A DNA stretch of 64,000 nt, from NCBI GenBank assembly GCA_965208965.1, contig OZ242384.1:930001-994000 (forward strand), given 5' to 3'. The notes under the pieces were generated by a model. The model had not been told where the DNA came from. It saw only the letters and a program-made list of their open reading frames with translations, and searched no databases. Source of the DNA: Bin5 sp965208965. GTDB lineage: Bacteria; Chloroflexota; Anaerolineae; Caldilineales; Caldilineaceae. Position numbers and translations under genes: made by a program. Positions 1 through 9,800 of the stretch are shown here, one piece after another (position 1 is the stretch's first letter; every line of letters begins with the position of its first letter).

Positions 1-633
1 GGGCACGCGCTGCGTGATGAGGACGACGGAATGGCCGCCGTCGCGCAGGTCCTTGATCAGGCGCAGGAGGGTGTTGGCTTCGCGGACGCCGAGGGCGGCG
101 GTGGGCTCGTCCATCAGGAGGATCTTGGCGTCGAAGGCGATGGCTTTGGCAGCGGCCACCATCTGGCGCTGGCCGCCGGACATCCTCTCGACTTTGAGCC
201 TGGGGGAGCTGATGTTGATGTTCAACCTCTTGAGCAACGCGGCGGACTCGGCATACATTTTCTTTTTGTCGAGGATGCTGAGAAAGGGCAGGCCCCTTGT
301 ATATTCGCGGCCGAGGAAGATGTTGCGGGCGACGTCGAGGTTGTTGCAGAGCGCCAGGTCCTGGTAGATCATCTCAATGCCGCAGCTGCGGGCGTCGCGG
401 GGGTCGCGGATTGACACTTCCTCGCCGTTTATGAGGATCTGGCCGCTGTCGGCGACGTGCGCGCCGCTGAGGATCTTCATGAGGGTGGACTTGCCGGCGG
501 CGTTGTCTCCGACCAGCCCCAGAATCTCTCCCTCACGCAGCTCCAGATCGACCTGGTTCAGCGCCTGGACGCTGCCAAATCGCTTGGATATGCCCTTCAT
601 TTCGACAATATAGTTGCTTTCCAAGGTGCTCAT
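1..633 (-). CDS. Sugar ABC transporter ATP-binding protein (partial, 3' end off window)
   Basis: This gene is read leftward from ATG at 633 and runs off the left edge. About 211 residues are visible. They form one ABC ATPase domain of the carbohydrate-importer (RbsA/FrcA-like) type: Walker A GDNAAGKST near residue 40, a Q-loop region with IYQDLALC, signature MSGGQRQ and Walker B ILLMDEP. The second glycine usual in this Walker A (GxNGAGKST) is alanine. It should power import through the two permeases encoded upstream, using the binding lipoprotein at 700-1704. The GGAGG lies directly against the ATG at 633, so the in-frame ATG at 600 is an alternative start. Whether a second ATPase domain follows cannot be seen. 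Confidence 0.93.
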   Translation of the reverse strand, partial: MSTLESNYIVEMKGISKRFGSVQALNQVDLELREGEILGLVGDNAAGKSTLMKILSGAHVADSGQILINGEEVSIRDPRDARSCGIEMIYQDLALCNNLDVARNIFLGREYTRGLPFLSILDKKKMYAESAALLKRLNINISSPRLKVERMSGGQRQMVAAAKAIAFDAKILLMDEPTAALGVREANTLLRLIKDLRDGGHSVVLITQRVP

Positions 634-654
634 CCTCCGGACAGGAGTAGGTGA

Positions 655-690
655 AAATGAGTGGGAGAAGAGAGCTTCCCCCACTCATTC
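655..690 (-). terminator. Intercistronic stem-loop between binding protein and ATPase genes
   Basis: On the minus strand AATGAGTGGG and CCCACTCATT form a perfect 10-bp stem around a 14-nt loop, followed by TTTTC. It lies just after the binding-protein stop and before the ATPase start. Such structures often act as partial terminators or RNA-stabilising hairpins that keep binding-protein transcript in excess. Confidence 0.75.
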
Positions 691-699
691 TCGGGCCGA

Positions 700-1704
700 T
701 TACCAGAGATCGGGGAAGAGATCCACGTTTTCCTTGGTAATCAGGACGGCGGGCGAAGTCTGCCAGAAGATGACCGGGCGGTTCTCGGCCAGGTCCCTGG
801 CGGACTGGATGATCTTGACGGCGATGAATGAGGCGTCGTTGAGGACGGTGCCCCACATGGTCCCGTCGCGAATGGCGTCGTAGACCTCCTTGGCGCCGCC
901 ATCGACGCCGAGCACTTTGATGGTGTCCTCCAGGCCGGCCTCTGCGATCGCCCGGACTGCGCCGAGGCACATGTCGTCGTTATGGCAGTAGACCATGTGG
1001 ATCCGGTCGGGGTAGGCGGTCAGGTAGTTCTCCATCACGGTGCGGGCTTCTTCACGGTTCCACATGCCGGTGTCGACGGCGACGAGCTCTCTGCCGGGGC
1101 AGTTCTCGGCGACGTATTCGCGGGCGGAAGAGCGCTGCGGCACAAGGCCATGACCGGTGGCGCCTTCGATGATGACCCAACCCTGGCCGTCTTCCAAGGC
1201 CTGGCAAACGGCCATACCGGCGGTCTTGCCCTCTGCCCAGCCTGAAGAGCCGATCATCGTGTTCACGTAGCCGAGACCCTCTTCGTCAAGATCGGCGCCT
1301 TCCGCGATCACGGGGATGCCGGCCTCCTGGGCTTCGCGGAGGGCATCGTTGAGCGCAGAGGTGTCATAGGGTACGAGGGCGATCACATCGTACTGCTTGG
1401 TGATGCAGTCCTCGATCAGGCGGATCTCGTTGGGTATGTCGCCCTGGGTGTCGTAGACATCATATGTGAAGCCGAAAACATTGGCTTCCTTCTCCGCCAG
1501 AGTGACCTTGGCGGTCGAGTAGGGGTGGCCGAGTTCAATGATGTGGCAGATGCGCAGATCTTGCGCCAAAGGCCAATCTTTGGCTTCCGTCTGCACCTGC
1601 GCGGCTCCGTCCGCCGTCACCATCTGCCCGTCCGGCATCACGCAGGCCGTCATCAGGGATGCGAAAATCAAAATAGCGATCAGAACTCCGAATTGCTTCC
1701 TCAT
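700..1704 (-). CDS. Sugar ABC transporter substrate-binding lipoprotein
   Basis: A 334-residue periplasmic binding protein of the ribose/LacI-like (Peripla_BP_4) fold. The ATG at 1704 is chosen because AGGAG sits 6 nt upstream; an upstream in-frame start at 1731 has no such site. The N-terminus has a basic start, a hydrophobic stretch and a lipobox LMTAC with Cys near residue 21, so the mature protein should be anchored outside the membrane as a lipoprotein. Motifs typical of the family are visible, such as the LVPYDTSALNDAL stretch and GVDGGAKEVYDAIRDG near the C-terminus. It would capture a sugar or related polar ligand for the two permeases at 1889-4033. The ligand cannot be told from sequence. 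Confidence 0.93.
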   Translation of the reverse strand: MRKQFGVLIAILIFASLMTACVMPDGQMVTADGAAQVQTEAKDWPLAQDLRICHIIELGHPYSTAKVTLAEKEANVFGFTYDVYDTQGDIPNEIRLIEDCITKQYDVIALVPYDTSALNDALREAQEAGIPVIAEGADLDEEGLGYVNTMIGSSGWAEGKTAGMAVCQALEDGQGWVIIEGATGHGLVPQRSSAREYVAENCPGRELVAVDTGMWNREEARTVMENYLTAYPDRIHMVYCHNDDMCLGAVRAIAEAGLEDTIKVLGVDGGAKEVYDAIRDGTMWGTVLNDASFIAVKIIQSARDLAENRPVIFWQTSPAVLITKENVDLFPDLW

Positions 1705-1888
1705 TTCTGCTCTCCTTTGTCTGGATAACACTGTCCACGCGGGTTGATTTCAGATCAGATGCGCGGGAGAGACATCTCCCTCCGGAACAGAAACCCGTTT
1801 TCCAAATAGGCTCTCCTTTCACCAAGAGGCTGCCGAAGACTTGCGCGACCCGAATTCAGGGCATTTACAGGAGCCCGGGCCTCAATGG

Positions 1889-2923
1889 TCAGGCCGTGCG
1901 GCGTCTGCGATTCATGTAGACATCTGATACCACAACGGAAACCAGAATGACGCCCTGGATTACCCATTGCCAGTAGGCGCTGACGCCGAGAAGGTTGAGC
2001 GAGTTGCGGACGACGCCCAAGAACATGACGCCGGCAACGGCGCCGAGGACGTTGCCGACGCCTCCGAAGAGGGATGTGCCGCCGATAACGGTGGCGGAAA
2101 TGGCGAAGAGGGCGGTATCTCTGCCGACGCCGGGATTGGCGCTGACGGCGCGGGATGCCAGCAGGACGCCGGCGATGCCGCTGCAGAGGCCGGCCACGAC
2201 GAAGGAGAGCGCAAAGAGACGCTTCACGTTGAGGCCGGCGCGGTGCGACGCGTCGGAGTTGCCGCCGATGGCGTACCAGTAGGCGCCGAGGCTGGTCTGC
2301 GTCATGATCAGATGGGCGATGATGCCGATGCCAAAGAAGGCCAGGGCGGGAAATTCGAAGAGTCCCAGCTTGGCCGACCCCATCCAGCCGAACCCGTCAG
2401 CATGGCCGTAGATGGTGGTTTCATCGGAGATGATGAATGTCAGTCCTTTGACCGCGACCATGGTGGAAAGCGTGGCGATGAAGAAGTTGACCTTCATCCT
2501 GGTCACGACAAAGCCGTTGACGATGCCGACGCCGGCGCCGGCCAGGATGCCCAGCAGGGCGGCTGCAGGGACGCCCAGATCCTGGGAGAGGGCAAATACG
2601 ACGCCGGCCAGGGCAAGGGTGGCGCCGACGCCGAGATCGATTCCCCAGGCGATCATGAGGATGGTCAGACCGATGGAGATTATGCCGTCGATCGAGAACT
2701 GGGTTGTCATCTGGGTGATGTTGCGTTCGGTGGCGAAGAAGGGGACGAAGAGGACGGCATAGGTGAGCGCGAGGCCGAGGAGGATGAAGGCGCGGTACTC
2801 GATGAGCCATTGGAGGAGCTCACCCCATCTTGCGGGCCGCGATTCTGCGGGCTGCCGGGAAGCGGCTTGGGTCTGCGCTGTCTCGGCTGTGGGTTGTTCT
2901 TGCGGCGTTGGGTTATCGGCCAT
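1889..2923 (-). CDS. Sugar ABC transporter permease
   Basis: A 344-residue inner-membrane permease of the RbsC/BPD_transp_2 family. After a polar, Ala/Pro/Gln-rich N-terminus of about 45 residues the protein has eight to ten hydrophobic segments. The family hallmark loop is recognisable around GLNVKRLFALSFVVAGLCSG, with GGTSLFGGVGNVLGAVAG towards the C-terminus. It lies 72 nt after the paralogous permease at 2996-4033 and probably forms a heterodimeric channel with it, driven by the ATPase at the left edge. About 185 nt separate it from the binding-protein gene. Substrate is unknown. Confidence 0.93.
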   Translation of the reverse strand: MADNPTPQEQPTAETAQTQAASRQPAESRPARWGELLQWLIEYRAFILLGLALTYAVLFVPFFATERNITQMTTQFSIDGIISIGLTILMIAWGIDLGVGATLALAGVVFALSQDLGVPAAALLGILAGAGVGIVNGFVVTRMKVNFFIATLSTMVAVKGLTFIISDETTIYGHADGFGWMGSAKLGLFEFPALAFFGIGIIAHLIMTQTSLGAYWYAIGGNSDASHRAGLNVKRLFALSFVVAGLCSGIAGVLLASRAVSANPGVGRDTALFAISATVIGGTSLFGGVGNVLGAVAGVMFLGVVRNSLNLLGVSAYWQWVIQGVILVSVVVSDVYMNRRRRTA

Positions 2924-2995
2924 GAAAGACCTCGTGCGTTCGCAACAGATTTGGCGTGGGCGCAGGTTCCCCGGCCGGCCGTGACCGGTTACCCG

Positions 2996-4033
2996 CTACT
3001 CACCATTCGGCCCTGAAAGCTGAAGTTCGGGCTCGGTTTTCTTTTCCCTGCCCGCTACCTGAATGGCAACCAGGCTGGCGGTTACCACCCCCTGGACTAC
3101 CAGTTGCGTTTCCGGTTCGAATCCGAGAATCGTAAGCGAGTTGTTCAACAGGGCGACGAGGATCGCGCCCCAAACGCCCCTGGCGACGCTGCCCCTGCCG
3201 CCAAAGATGTAGTTGCCGCCGAGGACGGATGCGGTGATGGCGTGAAACTCGTAGTTGAGGCCGATGAAGTAGTGGCCGGAGCCGGCGCGGGCGCTGACGA
3301 CCATGGCGGCAACCGCGGAGCAGACTCCGGTGGCGATATACATCAGTGTCCGGTAGAGGGGGACGCGTACGCCGGCCAGCTTGGCCGCCTCTTCATCGCC
3401 GCCGATCGCGTATACCCTGGCGCCCAGGGATGTTTCGGACAGGACCAGGTGCATGACCAGGGCAAGGGCCAGGAAGATAATTGTAGGGACGGCGAAGGGG
3501 CCGATGAAGCCGTCGGCAATCAGCAGGAATGGACTGTTGCGCGGGACTCTGTAGTAGTAGCCGCCGGCGCTCAGGAGGGCGATGCCCTGGAAGATGGTCA
3601 TCGTTCCCAGGGTGGTCAGCATGGGATTCGCCTTCAGCCTGCCGACGAGAAACCCGTTGAAAACGCCGGTTGCCAGTCCGATTGCGAGGCCGAAGATACA
3701 GGTGGTGGCGATGCCGGCGCCTCCCTCAAGCATGGCGACCATGGTAACGCTGATGAGGGAGACGATCGCGCCGACGGAGAGGTCGAAGCTGCCGCTGATC
3801 ATCATCCAGCAGACGCCCACGGTAACGATGCCGTTGATGGAGGACTGGCGGAGCACGTTGATAAGATTGCGGGCAGTCAGAAAGCGGGGGTTCAGGATCC
3901 CCATCAGGACGACCAGGGCGACGGTGAGGACGACCTGCGGCTCCCGCAACAGGAAGCTGCCGAGAGCGTTCAGCTGGCTGTTGCCGCGCAGCCTGCCTGG
4001 TATGGAAGCTAATGTAGAGGAGGAGAAGCTCAT
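2996..4033 (-). CDS. Sugar ABC transporter permease
   Basis: A 345-residue permease of the same RbsC/BPD_transp_2 family and the first gene of the leftward operon. Hydrophobic helices begin near residue 32. Conserved family stretches include GSFDLSVGAIVSLISV, YAIGGDEEAAKLAGVRV and GGNYIFGGRGSVARGVWGA. It is the partner of the permease at 1889-2923; the two are clearly paralogous but not near-identical. The ATG at 4033 follows a roughly 100-nt leader from the promoter at 4130-4158, so the whole transporter is likely made from one transcript under an operator-type palindrome. Confidence 0.93.
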   Translation of the reverse strand: MSFSSSTLASIPGRLRGNSQLNALGSFLLREPQVVLTVALVVLMGILNPRFLTARNLINVLRQSSINGIVTVGVCWMMISGSFDLSVGAIVSLISVTMVAMLEGGAGIATTCIFGLAIGLATGVFNGFLVGRLKANPMLTTLGTMTIFQGIALLSAGGYYYRVPRNSPFLLIADGFIGPFAVPTIIFLALALVMHLVLSETSLGARVYAIGGDEEAAKLAGVRVPLYRTLMYIATGVCSAVAAMVVSARAGSGHYFIGLNYEFHAITASVLGGNYIFGGRGSVARGVWGAILVALLNNSLTILGFEPETQLVVQGVVTASLVAIQVAGREKKTEPELQLSGPNGE

Positions 4034-4129
4034 GGTCGTTCCGCTGCGTAAACGGTGTTCCAGGCCAGCCCGATGACCGGAATTGAACCCAATTCTCTGC
4101 GAAAGATGACGGTCATCCTCCGTGAGCAG

Positions 4130-4158
4130 AGAATACGGTTAACGGTATTATCTGTCAA
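4130..4158 (-). promoter_or_regulatory. Promoter of the sugar ABC operon with operator-like palindrome in the spacer
   Basis: On the minus strand TTGACA (4158-4153), a 17-nt spacer and TATTCT (4135-4130) give a near-consensus sigma-70 promoter. The sequence 4132-4149 is AATAC-N-GTTAAC-N-GTATT, an 18-bp palindrome broken only at the two N positions and overlapping the spacer and -10 box. Such placement fits a LacI/GalR-type repressor site. No regulator gene is adjacent in the window. Confidence 0.75.
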
Positions 4159-4316
4159 GGAGGGTTTGGGCGTTTGCATCGCCCCGGCTCGTGGTCCAGG
4201 TGAGAGTGCGCGTGCGTTGAAATGCCACTTTTTGCGCGGCGCGGGAAGCTGTGGGGAGTGAGGGGCGAGAGGGAGAATGCAGTGGCGTTTGGTAGGCAGT
4301 TGCCAGCCGCTGTCCC

Positions 4317-4964
4317 CTAACCGGGCAAGTCGAAGACGAGCCGGTGGTCTTCCGGCAGGTCGATGTCGAAGAGGAGCGAGTCGGACTTGACGACCCGTAC
4401 AGGGATGCCGGCTTCGGCGGCGAGGCGCTGGTGGCGGAGGAAGCTGTCGCGCCCGAAGGCGAAAGGGATGACCTGGACGGGCTGGAGCATGAGCGCGTTG
4501 GTGCCGCCGTCGCGGCTGGGGGCGATGGTGATCTGCGGTTCGGGGCCGCGGGAGACGGCCATTGTGCGGACGTCCTCGGACGTCAGGTTGGGCATGTCGG
4601 TGGGGAGGACGAGGAGTTTGGTGGCGCCATGGGTCGCGGCGTAGCGGGCGGCCTGGGTCAGGGCGGCGTTGAGCTGTGGTTCGGACTCGGCGTCATTGGG
4701 GCTGCAGGAGGAGGGCGGGGCTGTGCAGGGCGGACTTTCTTCGGGCAGGCCGCGGCTGCCGGCGCGTTCGGCCGCGGCCAGGGCGCGGCTGTCGCGGCTG
4801 ACGACGAGGATCTCGGCGTCAAGGTGGGCCCGGTTGATGGCTGCCAGGGTGCGGCTGAGGAGCTCGCGGTTGAGGGCGCACCGCTGCTGGGCAGTGAGAT
4901 GGCCCGCCAGGCGGCTTTTGCCTTCGTTGAAGGGCTTGACGGGGACGACAAATCACAGCCCCGA
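4317..4964 (-). pseudogene. cofC: cofC copy A, 2-phospho-L-lactate guanylyltransferase pseudogene
   Basis: The reading frame from 4952 to 4317 encodes a protein almost the same as cofC copy C (13659-14309), including its distinctive Cys/Pro-rich insert near residue 80 and the motifs PTDMPNL and SRDGGTNALMLQP. At the 5' end the codon that should be ATG (4962-4964 on the complement) reads TCG, and the conserved Trp codon is TGA (4953-4955). The first in-frame ATG is internal, at 4595. It would leave only about 92 residues without the GKSRLA nucleotide-binding part. The copy is therefore probably inactive. The family makes the activated phospholactate or phosphoenolpyruvate intermediate for coenzyme F420. 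Confidence 0.85.
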
Positions 4965-5916
4965 GCTGTCCTGCGCGTTATTCTTCACTTTGGGGCCGGG
5001 GCGGATCAATAGAATGGTTGCTGTCTTGGAGGCTGTGGCAAGCGTAGGGATGGCGGCGCGTTCGTGAAGAGGAATCAGGTGGAGAAACGGGGGTATTTTT
5101 ATGAACTTTTTCATAAATATGTCCGCTTTGTCCGCTCGAAAGCACTTTTTTGAGGACTATTGGGTCCGGATACAGGATATTGGACCATGTTGTCCATGCA
5201 TTTCAGCGGGGCCACAAGGCCGTGCAGGTCCTTCACTCCGGCGGCTGACCGGTCAGTTGTGCTGATGAGTTCCTGGTGTACTCTGCCGCTACCGATTCGA
5301 ACCGCTGCGAGGATTGCAGCTGCCTCGCCGGGGAAAGGGCTGTGATTTGGGCTATGTCAGCGTGGGCGTGTGGAAGGGTGGGCAGCGCCGTGACAGGGGC
5401 GAACTCGGGCTGGATTCTCGGGAGTGGGGTGCGGCGTAATCCGCTCTCACCGTTGCTCGAACTGGACCGGCACTGCGCCAGATGCTCACAGTCAACCGCT
5501 ATACACGCGCAACCTGCCTCCACGCGAAAGGTCCCCACTGCTATCCTGTCTTCCCTCTAAACCCCATGGAGGCACAGCTCAAACGGTCGAGCGAAGGCGT
5601 AACCGACACGCCGCCCAATGAAACCTGTGTCGGAATTGGGGCGGGGTATGAAGAGACAGTATGTCAGGGCAATCAAACGAAAAGGGGGAGGAGGCTTGCC
5701 TACGCTCGCACGAGAGATGTACGAGAGTTCCACGAGAGATTACGAGAGTCTGCGAGAAAAAATTTCCCGGGATTTATAATGATAATTATTTGAAATTAAG
5801 TATATATTACTTGATAATCTATGTTCATTGATGAGTGAAGTATTAGGTCGCTGGCTCGCCGTCAAGTACTTTAGTGCCCCGCTTTGCTGCTTTCGATTAC
5901 CCGGATCTTGCTTGCC
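4965..5916. other. 950-bp non-coding stretch between cofC copies A and B
   Basis: No convincing gene is visible here; the short open frames lack ribosome sites, codon bias and family motifs. The right third (about 5755-5880) is strongly AT-rich compared with its surroundings and follows a set of phased ACGAGAG repeats at 5710-5758. The stretch may be what is left of an inserted element. Confidence 0.6.
5710..5758. repeat. Five phased ACGAGAG direct repeats
   Basis: ACGAGAG occurs at 5710, 5721, 5732 and 5742, with a degenerate GCGAGAA at 5752. The spacings are 11, 11, 10 and 10 nt, close to one helical turn, so all copies face the same side of the DNA. An AT-rich tract follows at once. The arrangement resembles a multi-site protein-binding array, but no function can be assigned. 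Confidence 0.8.
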
Positions 5917-6651
5917 TTATGAGAGAGTCAACGGCTCCTGTTTATCAGTCTTCGACTTTGCGTTCCTGGTGCTGGCGGCGAACGGGCGCTCAAAGCGGCA
6001 ACCCGACAACTGACTACCGAAAACCAGTTCGTAGTCTTCCGGAAGGTCGATGTCGAAGACAAGCGAGGCCGATTCGACAACCCGGACAGGGATGTCGGCC
6101 TCTGCGGCCAGGCGCCGGTGGCGTTGGAAACTGTCTCGACCAAAGGCAAAGGGAATTGCTTGGGGTGGCTGCAGCATCAACGCATTGGTGCCGCCGTCGC
6201 GGCTGGGGGCAATGATGATCTGAGGACTGCGACCCCGGAGGGAGGCTATAGTACGCACATCCTCGGCTGTCAGGTTGGGCATATCTGTGGGCAGAACCAG
6301 AATTCTGGTTGCGCCGCGTACCACGGCGTAATGGGCGGCCTGGGCCAGGGCCGCGTTGAGTTGCGGTTCAGAGGTCGCCAGAATAGCCTGGGGACCGACT
6401 ACCCGTGACAGAGGGTCGGACTGTTCCTCGGCAAGTGCATGGCCTCCCAAACGAGCCGCTACGTCTAACGCGTCGTTATCACGGCTGACGACAACGATCT
6501 CTGCATCGGAATCCGCCAAGCGGATGGCGTCCAGTGTACGTGTGAATAGATTGCAGTTGAGCGTGTGGCGTTCCTGTGGAGAAATGTAGCCGGCTAGACG
6601 GCTCTTACCCTCACTGAAGGGCTTGACTGGTACAATTGTCCACAAGCTCAT
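5917..6651 (-). CDS. cofC: CofC copy B, 2-phospho-L-lactate guanylyltransferase-like
   Basis: A 244-residue intact member of the CofC/FbiD family, which transfers GMP from GTP to phospholactate or phosphoenolpyruvate in F420 synthesis. Visible motifs are MSLWTIVPVKPF at the start, GKSRLAG near residue 15, VLPTDMPNL near 120 and SRDGGTNALMLQPP near 150. It lacks the Cys/Pro-rich insert of copies A and C and is clearly more diverged from them than they are from each other. The last 30 or so residues, after the point where the other copies stop, are a polar tail with no counterpart, as if the original stop was lost. It stands directly downstream of the defence-type gene at 6848-10258. Confidence 0.85.
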   Translation of the reverse strand: MSLWTIVPVKPFSEGKSRLAGYISPQERHTLNCNLFTRTLDAIRLADSDAEIVVVSRDNDALDVAARLGGHALAEEQSDPLSRVVGPQAILATSEPQLNAALAQAAHYAVVRGATRILVLPTDMPNLTAEDVRTIASLRGRSPQIIIAPSRDGGTNALMLQPPQAIPFAFGRDSFQRHRRLAAEADIPVRVVESASLVFDIDLPEDYELVFGSQLSGCRFERPFAASTRNAKSKTDKQEPLTLS

Positions 6652-6847
6652 TTCTGGGTCCGCTGGTTGGATTCCAATAGATCCACCTTATTTTTCTTAT
6701 TTGGTGGTCTAAAGATTGGGGAAATCATAGACAGTAATACGATGCGCTACCTGGCGCACTTGGGACTCACCATATAGCCCGCCAATATATGGCATTCACG
6801 TACCTAGCCTATTCATTGGCCTGGCTTTAGCGAGATGTCAGCCAATC

Positions 6848-9800
6848 TTAGGACAGCAGTTTTTCCGCCAGTTCGTCCAAGGGGAACCCGCCGTCCTCCC
6901 AAACAGAACTGGCAACGCGAATACGGGTCGGGCCGGAAGTGAGTACTAACTGCAGCCCGGTGTCCGTATCAGCAGTAATGTCATCACGTAATTCTTCGAA
7001 GACCCCTAAATCATTGCACAGACCTGCGAGGCGTTCGCCAAGGCCATCAACAAACCGCATATTGGCCAATATATCGGAAGAATCCGTGCTGCAGTAATCC
7101 GAGTCTAGCGGAACAACGCAGAGCAGAAACCGATTGCCTTCTTTTACGGCTGTCTTGGCTTGTGTATCGGTCATACGAACGCTCTGGTCTTGAGTAGCCT
7201 TTACTTCCACCAGCCAACTTTGCCTTTCACGAGTGATGCACAAGTCAGCCAAATGTCCTAGCTCTGCAGCAATTTCAAAGTCAGACCCTACCCCCGTACG
7301 ACGAACATGGAACCCAACTTTCTTCAACTTTTCACTCACCAGGCTCTCAATAGTAACTCCAAGGTCCTGGTTCTTACGCCCCCGGCGCCTCTGTTCGCGC
7401 CTATTTGCCAGATCTTCGAGGAGCTTTTCATCTTCGGCCACATCCTGTACAAAATCCCGCACTGAGCCCAAATCAATGTCCGTTTCTTTCAACTCCGAAG
7501 CGAACTTAACAGCATCAGGATTGTTTGCTGCTGCCTTCACCACCTCCGGGAACCGAAGTAATTCAACCAAATCATCCTCAATTTCAGTACCGACACTGTC
7601 CAGTAAGAGAGTCAATTGTCTGAATCCAAAGACATGATGCAGAAGATCAACCGCATCGCGGTTATCTTTCAGCCAGGACAGGTTAAGAATCTCTCGCAAG
7701 TTTGATTCGTTTGCCGGCATTGGGACGATGGTGTCAGTATCAGAGTCAGGAGCCTGTACTGGGATCCAGGATCGAACCTTGAGCTCGAACGGCCAAATGG
7801 CCTTGTTGAGAGTTAGGGATACCCGTTCACCGGAACGGTTACCAGAGAAGCTGTCCTTCTGTCGCCAGCTCTGGTCTTGGCGGACTGCTACGTTCAGCAC
7901 AAAATCCAAGAGCAGCTTGGCTAGTTCACTGTTCTCTCCGCACCGTTGTACCAAGTCGGTCGCCAGAAACGCGATTTGTGCAAACGTAGCATCTCGCACA
8001 GTGGCACCTACGGTGTCTTGTTCCCCTTGTGACATTTCCCGTAGCAAATTAACATCCGAAAGTTCGGCCCGCCTTCCCTCAAACAGAGGCGCGGGAATGA
8101 CAAGGCCAGCTATGATGAGTGCGTTTAGCGCTTTGCCTAATTCGTCGTCAACGCAATAGTAGTCAGAGAGCAGGCGGTTGTCCGCGTAGAGACCGGCATA
8201 GGGCCGTGCCGTCTCAGGCCAAAACAGTTCCGGTGCTAAAATCTGTTGACTTCCGGAAAGATGTGCTATTCGCCCAGCGGCGGTCAGCAACGGACATCGC
8301 CTGAGTCTTTGAACGTCCTCACTTTCCTTAAGGTGAACAATCATACGAGCAGATGCCGCCAAAGTAGGGAGTCGTGAATTGCCATCAAATTGGCTGTTGT
8401 CTGGCAACGCTTCTGCAAATCGATCTAGGACAAGGTCGATGGCCTTGGATTCGGTATAATCTCCTCCGTCCACTTCGTCGAGCAGGTTAATGACCAATTG
8501 GTTGGCCTTTTCGTAACCTGGGGCCTGCAGAGCCTGTGCCATAGCTCCGTGCAAAAGCTGCGAACGAAGGTCCTCACCTAGTGCAGACGCTATATCCTTG
8601 ACCTCTGGCGAAATTTCACCGTCCCTGTATAGATTATCTGCTTCTGTGTTCTTAAGAACTCCTTGCTGGTTTGGTAATAGTCCGTTGACCATGCCCCGAA
8701 CGTTCTGGTCTTGCATGTCATCCGCTAACAGGAATAACTTTGCCAGCCACGAAAAGGAGTCCCCGTCGATAGGAAGATCGCTAACTGAATCGCCCCTTGT
8801 CTTAAGCCAGTCAGTCAGTTCACTGAGGCCCAACCGATTGACCGCCACCCCAGCCTGTTGCCACTGGCGAGCTATTTCGCCCCAAGTCTCCGCAACTTCC
8901 TTTCTGGGCAGGTTTAGCTCTGTTACATACCCAAGAATCTCGTGAAAGGTGTCGTAGTCTATACTTTCGGTTGCGTCGGATTCAATTGCTGGCACGGGAA
9001 AGGTTACAAATCGTTCGCCCTGAGCGGACAGAGCCGGGAGCAAACCTATTCCGGTCGGCACAAGTGGTTTGGAGGCGGTTCGTTCAGCTGCCTGCATAAT
9101 GACGCTTTCCCACCACTGCGCCTCCCCGCTTTCGGCTTCGCCGCTCAAGGGCCAAATTGGTGCGGCGAGACTGGCAAGCATATGGGCATCGCGCCAGCCT
9201 GACTCGATAGCATGTTGAACAAGAGTGGGAATTGCCGACAGTGCGGTACTGATCGATAGCTTGTCGGCATCGTCCATGGCAATCCCGTCCCGTTCTTGAA
9301 AAGTCGCGAAATCACCATCAAGGATCACATTAAAGGGCAAAAGGTCAGTTCCAGCTATTGGAAACTTTACAAACACCCTGGCGAACCCATCGCTTGGGAT
9401 TTGAACCTGAAGCTCATCAGTTCCACGATGTTCCAACACCGTAAGCAGAGCTGATTGCCCATTCTTCTCCCCGATGCGTACTGCAGTGACACAGTTTGAG
9501 GTCTTGGCTGTAGATATAGTGACTTGAGTCCTGCGGATCACGAAGTTACCTTCATCAGACCTAGCCGAACGCTCGGGCTTATATTGTTTCTCCTCTCCGA
9601 ACCTCATAATGTTAACGCGTCCAAGTTGTCTACATGTCGCATAGAGGTACGGCAGTGTTTCTTCCAAACGATCTAATCCTCGTCCAACAACATCGACATT
9701 GGGGTTATGGTAGACAAATGATGCAGTAGGATTGTTGGCAATCCAAGCTTTCAGGGCAGGCTCGGCATCCTCCAGCGACTCATTGGCTTGTTCTATGTTT

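Noticed and set aside
1967..3016. Long plus-strand open frame antisense to the permease genes
   Set aside because: It is a shadow of the high-GC permease genes; its product is Gly/Asp/Glu-rich without family motifs.
5775..5793. Fur-box-like GATAATGATAAT sequence in the AT-rich tract
   Set aside because: Only about 14 of 19 positions match the consensus, in an AT-rich region where this is expected, and no iron gene is adjacent.
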